Below, piece after piece: positions 1-7,268 of a DNA stretch of 34,150 nt. Made by a program: the position numbers and the translations under genes. The DNA comes from Mesorhizobium amorphae. GTDB lineage: Bacteria; Pseudomonadota; Alphaproteobacteria; Rhizobiales; Rhizobiaceae. Positions within the stretch are counted from its first letter, which is position 1. Each line of letters begins with the position of its first letter. The notes below the pieces were generated by a model that was not told the DNA's origin, ran no database searches, and worked only from the letters and a program-made list of their open reading frames with translations. The stretch lies in assembly GCF_014843845.1 (NCBI RefSeq), contig NZ_JHQS01000034.1:1-34150 (forward strand), given 5' to 3'.

Positions 1-457
1 AAAGCTGAACGCCCAAGGCGACCGGGGTGTCGGTCAGGCGATGCTTGCAGCGGCTGTCCGGAAGTCCGAACAGGGCTGAGGAAGTTGCCCCATCGCATTG
101 TGACGAATGTCAGTGAGGCTTGCCCTGCTGGACTGCGATGGCCAGTGATGCGAGCCTGCCAGCGCGCTGCCCCGAGTGGCGGTGCGGGAGCTGGGACATC
201 GTACGGCGAGCACAACGGCCCAGATGCTGAGCGGCGCAGACCCATGGGCTCCCGGCGGTGACGCCGCCGAGCAGCGAACAGATATCGCCGCCCCGCGCCA
301 GTCATCGAGGCAGTGCGATGGTGAGGGCGTGACCATCTATTCGGTTGAAAGCCTGCTCGACACCGCCCCAGAGGAAGCCGTCTCGGTCCGCCGGCCCTTG
401 TGGTCAGACGAGCACCGAAAAAGCCACCTTTTCACGGACTGACCTCCAATCGCGCAA
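1..457. other. Gene-poor segment at left window edge
   Basis: No reading frame here resembles a protein I recognise. Both strands have short open frames with Arg/Ser/Pro-rich, low-complexity translations typical of GC-rich non-coding or decayed DNA. It lies downstream of the leftward LysR gene that ends at 458. It may be part of a degraded mobile element, but I found no motif to support that. Confidence 0.4.
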
Positions 458-1348
458 TTATCTATGGGAAGCAAATTTTTCGATCAGCCATGCTCCAGCG
501 GGACCCCGGGCCTTTTCCTTCCTGTAGGCGATAACCAATGGAAAGCTTGGCATCACATCAGAGCCCTCCCAGCTTTCTGGCCTCAGCTCGATTAACCGTC
601 CGGCGGCAATATCCTCCTCGACTCGTGACCGTGGCATTGAACCCCAGCCGACGCCGGCAAGGATAAGGTCGTATTTCGTCTGAAGGTCGTTGACGCGCCA
701 CCGGTTGGCTGCATGCACGCCATAGTCTCGCCCACTGTCAACTTGGGGGGCGGGGCTAATAACCAATTGTGTGTAGTTCCGCAGGATCGTTGCGCTGAAT
801 GGCCCGTCAATATTGCCAAGCGGATGCGTTGGTGCCGCGACCGGAACGAGATCGATCCGCCCGCACACCCGCCGCTCGAATTCATCAGGTTGGCGCTCAG
901 CAAGCAAACCCAGGTCAGCTGTTCCGTTGCGTAAGGCTTTGGCTGCTGCATCGAAGGTTTCGGTCAAGATGCGAATTTCGACGAAAGGGAAAGCCCGGCT
1001 GAATTCCCCAAGCACCTGGCTCAGCAGCGTCGCGGGAGCGTAGGACACAATTGCCAGGGTGAGTTGTGCCTCGAGCCCCTTTGAAATTCCTTGCGCTTGG
1101 TGCCGCCAATCTGCGACGTCGTCAAGGATGCGCCGCGCTCGCGGTACCAAGGCTTTGCCCGCTTCCGTGAGAACCGGGCGATAGGCCGAGCGATCAAAAA
1201 GAGGAAACCCGCTCTGTTCCTCCAATTTCTGAATGGTGTAGGTGATCGCTGACTGCGCCCGGTTCATTCGTCGAGCAGCCGCGGCAAAGCTCCCTTCTTG
1301 GACGACCGTGACGAATACCAGGAATTGGTCGAGGGTGAGTGCGTCCAT
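458..1348 (-). CDS. LysR-family transcriptional regulator
   Basis: This is a DNA-binding transcriptional regulator with the LysR layout. The N-terminal winged helix-turn-helix spans about residues 2-60 (LDQFLVFVTVVQEGSFAAAA, then a recognition helix around QSAITYTIQKLE). An effector-binding domain follows from about residue 90. At about 296 residues its length is normal for the family. I place the start at the ATG at 1348 (MDALTLDQF), because family members begin a few residues before the HTH. An ATG at 1354 and a TTG at 1360 are also possible, and no Shine-Dalgarno site clearly decides. It is transcribed away from the DoxX-like gene at 1716, so it may control that gene and itself from the 370-base gap. 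The effector is unknown. It is not a NodD: the NodD N-terminal signature [11 protein letters not shown] is absent and there is no nod box nearby. Confidence 0.88.
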   Translation of the reverse strand: MDALTLDQFLVFVTVVQEGSFAAAARRMNRAQSAITYTIQKLEEQSGFPLFDRSAYRPVLTEAGKALVPRARRILDDVADWRHQAQGISKGLEAQLTLAIVSYAPATLLSQVLGEFSRAFPFVEIRILTETFDAAAKALRNGTADLGLLAERQPDEFERRVCGRIDLVPVAAPTHPLGNIDGPFSATILRNYTQLVISPAPQVDSGRDYGVHAANRWRVNDLQTKYDLILAGVGWGSMPRSRVEEDIAAGRLIELRPESWEGSDVMPSFPLVIAYRKEKARGPAGAWLIEKFASHR

Positions 1349-1715
1349 AATCATGCCCAAAGATCTGACCGTTTTTCAGACGAACAAGTGCGGGTGGCTT
1401 CGAGCCTATCAGCCCCACAACCTGCCAGTCGTCCCTGCCTTCGCTTTCCGTCGATTGGTTGGCCAGGAGCTTCATCAAGCGACGCGGTGCCGCAGATCGC
1501 CGGCATAAGGACGTTTCCGCTCGGATTGCCGTAAAAGGTGCAGTCACTATATCAGTTTATTTGAAGGATTATACCGAAATTTCATCACTTTCTTTGGTGG
1601 TGCGGCGATCTAAAATGGCTCCAACAGGCAGGAATAACGCGCCAGCCCGTATTTGCCGGCTACCCTGCCTGCACCCCGAGAGGTGGTGCTTTCATCAGCC
1701 TTATGGAGTTATCAG
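1349..1715. promoter_or_regulatory. Divergent LysR/DoxX intergenic region
   Basis: This gap of about 370 bases separates two divergently transcribed genes. Its AT-rich part, about 1545-1620, lies nearest the DoxX-like gene and is the likely place for promoters and a LysR operator. I did not find a clean T-N11-A palindrome that I would name as the operator. The call rests on gene arrangement and base composition. Confidence 0.35.
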
Positions 1716-2147
1716 ATGTCAAATGCCTTGAGTTTTGCGCCTACACAGCCAGCAGGGAAGCCGTTGCGAGCCGGGCTGTGGATCGCACAACTGATCGTTT
1801 TTACGTCCTTTACCCTGTTTGGTGGCATGAAGCTGTTCATGCCCGTCGATCAATTGGCGGCAATGTGGGTCTGGCCCGGCGCAGTGCCCCCATGGTTCCT
1901 GCACCTTATGGGTCTCATCGACATCGCGGGTGGATTTGGCGTGCTTTTTCCTGCACTGACTCGAATTCAGCCACGCCTCACCGTTCTGGCTGCACTTGGT
2001 TGTGTGCTGCTGCAAATTGCTGCGATAATCTTTCATTTGTCTCGTGGCGAGGCCTCGGTCGTGCCGCTCAACATCATCCTACTCGCCCTTTCAATGTTCA
2101 TCCTTTGGGGCCGCGGTAAGAAGGCGCCAATTCCGCCGCGCGGATGA
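1716..2147 (+). CDS. DoxX-like small membrane protein
   Basis: This is a small integral membrane protein of about 143 residues. It has four hydrophobic segments, at about residues 20-40, 55-80, 88-107 and 115-132, the four-helix layout of the DoxX-like family. The GGMKLF motif after helix 1 and the GLIDIAGGFGVL segment in helix 2 are typical of that family. The start is the ATG at 1716 because a GGAG Shine-Dalgarno site lies 8 bases upstream. An in-frame upstream ATG at 1653 has no such support. The C-terminal tail is short and basic (GRGKKAPIPPRG). The family's biochemical role is poorly defined; some members are linked to quinone or redox chemistry. The divergent LysR gene is the likely regulator, by position only. 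Confidence 0.75.
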   Translation: MSNALSFAPTQPAGKPLRAGLWIAQLIVFTSFTLFGGMKLFMPVDQLAAMWVWPGAVPPWFLHLMGLIDIAGGFGVLFPALTRIQPRLTVLAALGCVLLQIAAIIFHLSRGEASVVPLNIILLALSMFILWGRGKKAPIPPRG

Positions 2148-2389
2148 GAGTCCGAGAGAGTGGAACCGCAAGCTGTTCGATTACTGCGCCATCATGTCCG
2201 GGTGGCTGACTCCTCGCACCTGGAGTTGCAACCCCATGAGAGGCGCGCCAGCCAAGTGCGGGCGCGCATTACAGTCCTGAAGTCCTCCAGAACTACGCGC
2301 GGGGATGTGGGGATAGGCGCTCATGACGATTTCACTGAGCGCCCTACGTTCACCGCGACGCGGACAACGCGAGCATCGTCATCAGCCAG

Positions 2390-2720
2390 AGCATCCAGCG
2401 ACTTGCCGAAGCCGCCGAGGACACAGGCGTCGCCATTATTCTGCGGCGAGTCGGCACCGCCGACCTTTGGGGCCAGAACCTCAACCCCACCTCTACTGCA
2501 TCGTGCCTGGCGGAGGTCTCTCCCCTAACGGCACGCGCTGGATCTCTTGCCGGCCCCGGCTTCTTCCTGCCGGCGCGCGTCCTGTCGCGCCTGTTTAGAC
2601 GCCTCCTCCTGGAAGAACCGCAGGCCGCCTATGAAGCGGGCAGGCTGAACTTCTTCGGCGAGATCGCCGATTTTGCGGTGCCCGCCGATCAATCGGCGCC
2701 TTGCCGAGGTTCGCCGCCGT
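2390..2720 (+). pseudogene. IS91-family transposase fragment
   Basis: Conceptual translation with one or two frameshifts gives an internal piece of an IS91/IS801-type rolling-circle transposase. The recognisable segments are TADLWGQNLN, then YCIVPGGGLSPNGTRW, then FFLPARVLSRLFRRL and AGRLNFFGEIA. In intact transposases these occur in this order in the middle of the protein. Both the N-terminal zinc-finger part and the C-terminal catalytic Tyr region are missing. A frame change near 2488 and a stop near 2720 make it non-functional. It marks insertion and decay of a mobile element beside the nif-type promoter that follows. Confidence 0.7.
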
Positions 2721-2908
2721 GAGTGCTGCGGTTGCCGTGCAACGGGGTTCTGGCGCATGTCAGGACACCCGGCGGTCCAATAAGCCCTGCGCTTCTACTT
2801 CGCTATGTCTCCGCCCAAGCTCAATTCGGTCGACCCGCCGTGGTACGTGACCCGTATGCCCGGCAGCGGGGGAGGGGCGCCGCCGTGAGGGGGCCGCCGT
2901 CCGATCGA

Positions 2909-2941
2909 TGTCGGATTTCCGACGGTGTCGGATTTCCGATT
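2909..2941 (+). promoter_or_regulatory. Tandem NifA upstream-activator-like sites
   Basis: The 13-base motif TGTCGGATTTCCG occurs twice, at 2909 and 2926. The first copy reads TGTCGGATTTCCGACG, which fits the NifA site TGT-N10-ACA with only the last base changed. The second has the TGT half but ATT in place of ACA. They lie about 45-80 bases upstream of the -24 element at 2987, a normal spacing for NifA sites upstream of sigma-54 promoters. Confidence 0.62.
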
Positions 2942-2986
2942 GGACAGCAATCCGCTAACTCACTGCTTTAATAAATTTTTCGCCTC

Positions 2987-3001
2987 TGGCGCGGTCCTTG
3001 C
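2987..3001 (+). promoter_or_regulatory. Sigma-54 (-24/-12) promoter
   Basis: TGGCGCGGTCCTTGC has the invariant GG and GC separated by 10 bases and matches the TGGCAC-N5-TTGC consensus except for one base in the -24 box. It lies 36 bases upstream of the ATG of the truncated iscA-like gene and downstream of the tandem NifA-like sites. Together these make a convincing nif-type promoter reading rightward. Confidence 0.7.
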
Positions 3002-3037
3002 ACGGGGTCTCCGAACGCATCAGCGAGACGTCGTCCC

Positions 3038-3112
3038 ATGATCATGCTTACCGAAACTGCCGTCGCCGCCGTGAAGACTGCGCTCTCCGGTGCCGCCAGT
3101 CCGGCGAAAGGC
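3038..3112 (+). pseudogene. iscN: 5' remnant of nif-associated iscA/hesB gene
   Basis: The first 25 codons start at the ATG at 3038 and read MIMLTETAVAAVKTALSGAA followed by SPAKG. This matches the N-terminus of the A-type Fe-S carrier (HesB/IscA family) found beside nif genes in rhizobia, called iscN in Rhizobium etli. The family normally continues for another 80 or so residues containing three conserved cysteines. Here the frame runs into unrelated sequence immediately after codon 25 and no Fe-S ligands remain. The break coincides with the edge of a tyrosine-recombinase fragment on the other strand, which suggests insertion or deletion by a mobile element. The symbol is assigned by resemblance. 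Confidence 0.65.
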
Positions 3113-3305
3113 CGAATACAGGGCCTGTACATGGATAGGGCCGCTTCCGTCGCGACCGGAAAACAGCCATCCTACGGTCGGGCAGCCGCCAGTTGCCCCG
3201 TAAGATGCGCTCGACAGCATCACATAGCGGTGCCGTGCCAGACCCGGATGACGCGGCGCCCGCTGTCGATATCGCCGACCTTGAGACCGACGACGGAGGC
3301 GCGCA
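3090..3305 (-). pseudogene. Tyrosine recombinase (integrase) fragment
   Basis: On the minus strand, two frames together give ASVVGLKVGDIDSGRRVIRV, then RHRYVMLSSA, then GWLFSGRDGSGPIHVQALYS. This is the pattern of the catalytic domain of tyrosine recombinases that accompany IS91-type elements in rhizobia (the region between the first catalytic Arg and the HxxR box). The HxxR and Tyr motifs are missing and at least one frameshift is present, so it is dead. It may belong to the same element as the IS91-type fragment at 2390-2720. Confidence 0.6.
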
Positions 3306-3445
3306 GGCCCTTGGCTTACTCGCACATCCGGTCGGGACCGCGGCTCGAGAATGCCCGCGAGAGGGGGAGTAAGCCCAATGGCTATGGCCGATATTCGCCG
3401 CGAACATGCCGCTAAGTTTGGGAAACACCAATAGGAGCAAAGCTA

Positions 3446-4750
3446 GTGGAGCCTTCTTGCATTGGGGTCGGAGCCGGGCCGTCGAATTTGAGTCTTGCGT
3501 GTCAGATACACGAAGAAATTGGGCAAGGGGCGCTGTTCCTGGATCGGCAGGTCGACTTCCGCTGGCATCCAGGCATCGCATTCGATTCCTCGGAGCTCCA
3601 GGTCAGCCACTTCAAGGATCTGGTCACGCTGGTGAATCCGCGATCAGCCTACACTTTCATAAACTACCTGCACGAGAACGGGCGTCTGTACCACTTCCTG
3701 AACGCACAGTTCGAGGCCGTGCTCCTAGCTGAGTTCGAGCAATACCTGAACTGGGCCTTGCAAAAGAACCCACTTGTCCGCGGCGGCGAGACGGTGCGCG
3801 AAATCCGCTTTGACGGCGAGTTTCGGGTGCGGACCGATAACGTGGTTCTCGGCGCCAGAAACGTTGTGGTCGGCATCGGCAAGCGGGCGCATATTCCGCC
3901 TCAGTTTCAGGGCTGGACTGGACGCAACCTGTTCCACTCTTCTGTTTTACTGCACATCCATCCTGAGGTGCGAAAAAGGCATGTCTGCGTGGTTGGCGGG
4001 GGCCAGTCGGGAGCCGAGGTGCTGTTGCACCTTGTCGGCCTGCCGAAAGAACGGCGGCCTGCCTCGATCACTTGGGTTTCGCAGCGCGAAAACTACCTGC
4101 CCATCGACAACAGCCCGTTCACAAACGAGTTGTTCATGCCCTGCTTTTCGGATCGTTTCGCGGCGATGAGCGAGTCGCAGCGCAAGCTGCTCCTGCGTCG
4201 TTTCGTGCTCGCCTCGGACGGCATTTCGGAAACCACGTTGCGCGCGATCTATCAGGCGCTATACCGCCACGCATTTCTCGAGCCAAACCGATGCGACATC
4301 ACACTGCGGCCGGGTTGCAACGTTTCGCGCTGCTTCAACGCCGGTGCGGGTCACAGCATGACCCTCCAGCACGACATGGACGAGGTCGAAGAAGTCACTG
4401 CCGACTTCGTCATCCTGGCCACCGGTTACCAGAACGCCCTGCCAGACTTCTTGGAACCGATCGCTGACCGGCTGGAGCAGATCGACAATGAGTTGGCTAT
4501 TCGCGAGGATTTTTCCGTGCGCTGGGACGGACCGCGTGACAGACGCATCTTCGTACAGAACGCGAGCCCCGGGCAGCGCGGGCTGGCCGATCCGAACCTA
4601 GGCCTGCTGGCCTGGCGCGCGCGTCGCATCCTCGACAGCCTTCTGGGGCGCGTGCCATGCGCGAATCCCGAGCATCCTGGCTTCATCGGCCGTACCCCCA
4701 TCGAGTGCCGGCCCGAACCCGTGGCCGAAGAAATGGGCAGCGGGATATGA
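3446..4750 (+). CDS. L-lysine/L-ornithine N-monooxygenase family protein (SidA/IucD/PvdA-like)
   Basis: This is a flavin-dependent N-hydroxylating monooxygenase of 434 residues, full length for the family that hydroxylates the side-chain amine of lysine or ornithine using FAD, NADPH and O2. The FAD-binding loop GVGAGPSNLSLA is at residues 7-18. The family motif around SHFKDLVTLVNPRS is at about 54-67. The NADPH-binding loop VVGGGQSGAEV is at 182-192, and the C-terminal ATGYQ motif is near 356-360. Translation starts at the GTG at 3446, behind a GGAG site 8 bases upstream. In siderophore pathways this is the first committed step, but no synthetase or transporter lies beside it here. Its stop overlaps the start of an FAD oxidoreductase remnant by ATGA, so the two were once translationally coupled. 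A NifA/sigma-54 promoter lies about 445 bases upstream in the same direction and may drive it in bacteroids (inference). Confidence 0.85.
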   Translation: MEPSCIGVGAGPSNLSLACQIHEEIGQGALFLDRQVDFRWHPGIAFDSSELQVSHFKDLVTLVNPRSAYTFINYLHENGRLYHFLNAQFEAVLLAEFEQYLNWALQKNPLVRGGETVREIRFDGEFRVRTDNVVLGARNVVVGIGKRAHIPPQFQGWTGRNLFHSSVLLHIHPEVRKRHVCVVGGGQSGAEVLLHLVGLPKERRPASITWVSQRENYLPIDNSPFTNELFMPCFSDRFAAMSESQRKLLLRRFVLASDGISETTLRAIYQALYRHAFLEPNRCDITLRPGCNVSRCFNAGAGHSMTLQHDMDEVEEVTADFVILATGYQNALPDFLEPIADRLEQIDNELAIREDFSVRWDGPRDRRIFVQNASPGQRGLADPNLGLLAWRARRILDSLLGRVPCANPEHPGFIGRTPIECRPEPVAEEMGSGI

Positions 4751-4938
4751 CTCGTCGACTTCTGATCATCGGCGGTGGCATCCTAGGAATGATGTCCGCC
4801 TCCGCTGCGGCGAAGGCCGGAGCCTTCTCCGAAATCCTCGTGACCGAACAAGCCCTTGGGCCTATCGGCGCATCGCAGGGCGTGCATTTTCCCTACGGTC
4901 GTCAAGCCCGTATAAGTCGCTCACTCGAAAGAGCGTAG
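4747..4938 (+). pseudogene. Truncated FAD-dependent oxidoreductase
   Basis: Only about 63 codons remain, starting at the ATG at 4747, which overlaps the stop of the monooxygenase gene (ATGA). The N-terminus LLIIGGGILGMMSASAAAKA is a dinucleotide-binding Rossmann motif (GxGxxG) as in D-amino-acid-oxidase-like flavoenzymes. The similarity continues through SQGVHFPYGRQARIS and then stops. No substrate domain follows. The gene presumably acted in the same pathway as the monooxygenase before it was truncated. Confidence 0.65.
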
Positions 4939-5386
4939 TGGCCTTGGCGGCCCATGCTGGGTCGGACGTCAAACGGATGGGACCGGCCTTTGGCGATGCG
5001 TGTCACTGCTGGACCAGATGAGGCGATTGATCCGGCCCAGTTTACGGAACCCCTGAACCTTGATGGCGCCGAGCTTCTCCGACGGTTCGTCCATGATCCC
5101 GTTTGATTCACTGGGCTTGGCCAAGGCTCACAGCTAGGCACCTAATTTTTCCAACTCCTAAAATTAGGCCCCTGAGATGGCCTTTAGCTGAAAATGTCAG
5201 GCCTTCACGGCGCCAATTCCTTTGCCTCGCTTCGCCTGTTGCGACGGATTTGCAAGGGCAGCCAGGCCTCGGTCCAATCAAGCATGCTGCGACCGCTCAC
5301 GGTACCATGCTCACAGCCCAGCGGCTTGTGGATCTCCAATGAGGATGGAGGGCTGTAGCAGGGCAGAAGCAGAACGGGCGCCTGTT
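4939..5386. other. Decayed intergenic region with a possible TctC-type receptor relic
   Basis: There is no intact gene. At about 5195-5290 on the plus strand the translation RRQFLCLASPVATD resembles the twin-arginine-like signal region of tripartite tricarboxylate transporter receptors (RRQFLHLAAGAAALPA), but nothing recognisable follows and the match is short. The rest of the stretch has no motif I recognise. It separates the truncated FAD gene from the convergent noeI gene. Confidence 0.3.
5141..5168. other. AT-rich hairpin
   Basis: CCTAATTTT at 5141-5149 pairs perfectly with AAAATTAGG at 5160-5168, giving a 9-bp stem and 10-base loop. It lies between convergent genes. No T-run follows on the plus strand, so it is not a standard intrinsic terminator. 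Confidence 0.4.
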
Positions 5387-6121
5387 CTAGAGGCTTGTAT
5401 TCCTAAGCAATACATCGCCCTCCACTCCGCGTGGATAGCGGGTCACTAATTCGAACGAAGGCAAAAGATCAAGAATGGCTGGGAGGGACAGCTGGCCTTC
5501 ATAGAGCTCGTGGTCGCTGTATTCCGTGTAGATAAAGCGCGTGTTGCTCAAGGTCTGTCTGCCGCCAGCGATGACATCTGACTCGGCTCCCTGCACATCC
5601 ATCCAGATAAAATCGATCTTGTTCAGGTTCGCTTCGCTGCACCAGTCGTCAAGCTTTCGAGTTTCGACTGAGATGGGGCGATCGAACCGAACCCAATCAT
5701 GTTCGACAAGATGATTCTTGGGTCGGCGTATCGAGCCGGATTGGTCCCATTCCTTCGCACTTCCATCTGCATTGCTTGGATGGAAATCAATCCTGCCATT
5801 TCGGTTACTGATCGCGATCTCAAATAGCCTCACCTTATCCAGGTACAGCCTCATGTATTTCTTAAAGCGAGCAGCTGCTCGAGGGTCGGGCTCAAAGCAG
5901 TAGAGCTGAGCCTTTGGGCAAAGCCTGAGAAAACGTCGCGTATCCGTTCCGTCATTGCAGCCGATGTCCAAGATGACAGGATTGGGCTTTTGGAGCAGCG
6001 AAACAATCTGCCGATGTACTTCTAACGAAGAAATCGGTTCCCGTACGCGCTCCTGGAGATTTTGCGCGGCGCGCCGTATAGAAATTGGCAGGCTTTCTAT
6101 AAAAGACCGCAGTATATTCAT
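5387..6121 (-). CDS. noeI: FkbM-family O-methyltransferase, probable Nod-factor fucose 2-O-methyltransferase
   Basis: This SAM-dependent methyltransferase has 244 residues. The FkbM-type fold shows a SAM-binding motif DIGCNDGTDT at residues 52-61, an acidic residue after strand 2 (YCFEPDP, about 75-81) and the characteristic DFIWMDVQGAESDVI segment near 173-187. FkbM enzymes methylate sugar hydroxyls. In NGR234 and related rhizobia the NoeI protein of this family and length 2-O-methylates the fucose of Nod factors. The assignment is strengthened by a very good nod box reading into this gene 218 bases upstream and by nodZ and nolK in the same window. It is a single-gene transcription unit by position. 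The start is the ATG at 6121. An unrelated glycan methyltransferase is possible but less likely given the nod box. Confidence 0.75.
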   Translation of the reverse strand: MNILRSFIESLPISIRRAAQNLQERVREPISSLEVHRQIVSLLQKPNPVILDIGCNDGTDTRRFLRLCPKAQLYCFEPDPRAAARFKKYMRLYLDKVRLFEIAISNRNGRIDFHPSNADGSAKEWDQSGSIRRPKNHLVEHDWVRFDRPISVETRKLDDWCSEANLNKIDFIWMDVQGAESDVIAGGRQTLSNTRFIYTEYSDHELYEGQLSLPAILDLLPSFELVTRYPRGVEGDVLLRNTSL

Positions 6122-6338
6122 TGAACTTCACCCTCGACGCCTCAATTGCACGCGCGATGCGCGCGGGAGCGTATATCAAGCGGAACTCCGGGCTGGCTCG
6201 GCCCAACTCTATTGTTTTCGAATGGTCCTGCGACGACCGCGCCAGTCTGGGCCATAAGATCGACATCCGGCGAATGGCAGCTCACATTTTCCGTAGACCT
6301 GTGCTTCCGACCGACGTTTTCATATCCGCTATTCTCTA

Positions 6339-6386
6339 TAATTGGTAAAATCGATTGTTCTGATGGGACCCATGCACAGGATGGAT
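6339..6386 (-). promoter_or_regulatory. nod box upstream of noeI
   Basis: Read on the minus strand from 6386, the site begins ATCCATCC and ends CAATCGATTTTACCAAT. The last part is a perfect match to the 3' half of the rhizobial nod box consensus. The ATC in the middle of the box is also in the right place. It directs transcription leftward into noeI and is the best 3' half-site of the six boxes in this window. Confidence 0.85.
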
Positions 6387-7268
6387 GCATTCATACCATG
6401 CACCTGCGATTGCCCGGGAGTGGACTACGCTCGGCGGGTAGCGCCCTCCGCCGACCCGATTACGCTTTGAGTGAAGGCGCGCGATTTCTTCCGGGCTCAA
6501 TGTGAAAGTCGGACATTGCCTCGTCTCTGGCACCGCTCAGGCTGCCCATCAGCAAATCCGCAGCGATCTCTTCGGCCTCATTCCGCGGAGGTGCCGATCC
6601 GACGGTTTCGGGGGAGTCTCACCAAAGGCGCCTAAGGGCCATTGACAGCAAGGGCACCTTCGACAACCGGCTTCATGGGCCTCCGGCCACTATATGGTTC
6701 GGCACAACAAGGAATATCGTCGCTGAAGCAAGTGCCAATGCTCGACGGCGAGACCGGCCGATCTCTCAGTTAGGACGTTGGGCCAAGTCCAACCGGAAGT
6801 CGCGCAACGGCAGTAACCGCCAACACGCAGAACGACGAAGCCGAGGCGTTCAAGCGATCGACGGAGTGCTCACGTCTTTCCGGCTCTTGCAGTGTCATTG
6901 ATGAGGTCGGCGCTTCCTGCATTGCTCGAGGAATTGTAGGCCCACGCGCGATGCCTTCGGGATCAGCGGCTATTCGACCCCGCTTGCGGCAAAGTTGCTG
7001 GGCGTTTCGACTTACGCGGCTGGCGTCGAGATCCGTCTGATCTGAAGCGTTAACATTCGACGGACAACATCACTGGTATTCAACGTTGCGAGAATGCTCT
7101 CTATAGCTGTCGCCGAAGGTGCAGAGCTAGCGTACGAGGTGGCTTAAAGCGCTTGCGAGAAGAAACGGATTGAGAAAATCTCCAATTTGCCGTTGAAGTA
7201 GGGGATGACATTACTCGTGCCTTGGCCTTGCAGAATGAAAGAGGTCAGCAGAAAAAAGGTCTAGTATT
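6387..7268. other. Gene-free stretch of about 880 bases
   Basis: No protein family is recognisable on either strand. At about 6945-7040 the plus-strand translation YSTPLAAKLLGVSTYAAGV resembles a helix-turn-helix in which an 'AAxLLGVS' motif is common, but it is too short to assign. The stretch lies between the noeI nod box and the end of the type I secretion operon. Confidence 0.4.

Noticed and set aside
3379..3435. Tiny frame MAMADIRREHAAKFGKHQ just before the monooxygenase
   Set aside because: It is 18 codons with no known family and could arise by chance. It may be a relic but there is nothing to confirm it.
5141..5168. Intrinsic terminator for noeI or the FAD gene
   Set aside because: The stem is AT-rich and no T-run follows, and it is over 200 bases from either gene end. 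It is recorded only as a hairpin.
6528..6542. Possible second sigma-54 promoter (TGGCACCGCTCAGGC)
   Set aside because: The GG-N10-GC spacing fits, but the -12 half is AGGC instead of TTGC, no NifA site is nearby and no gene follows.
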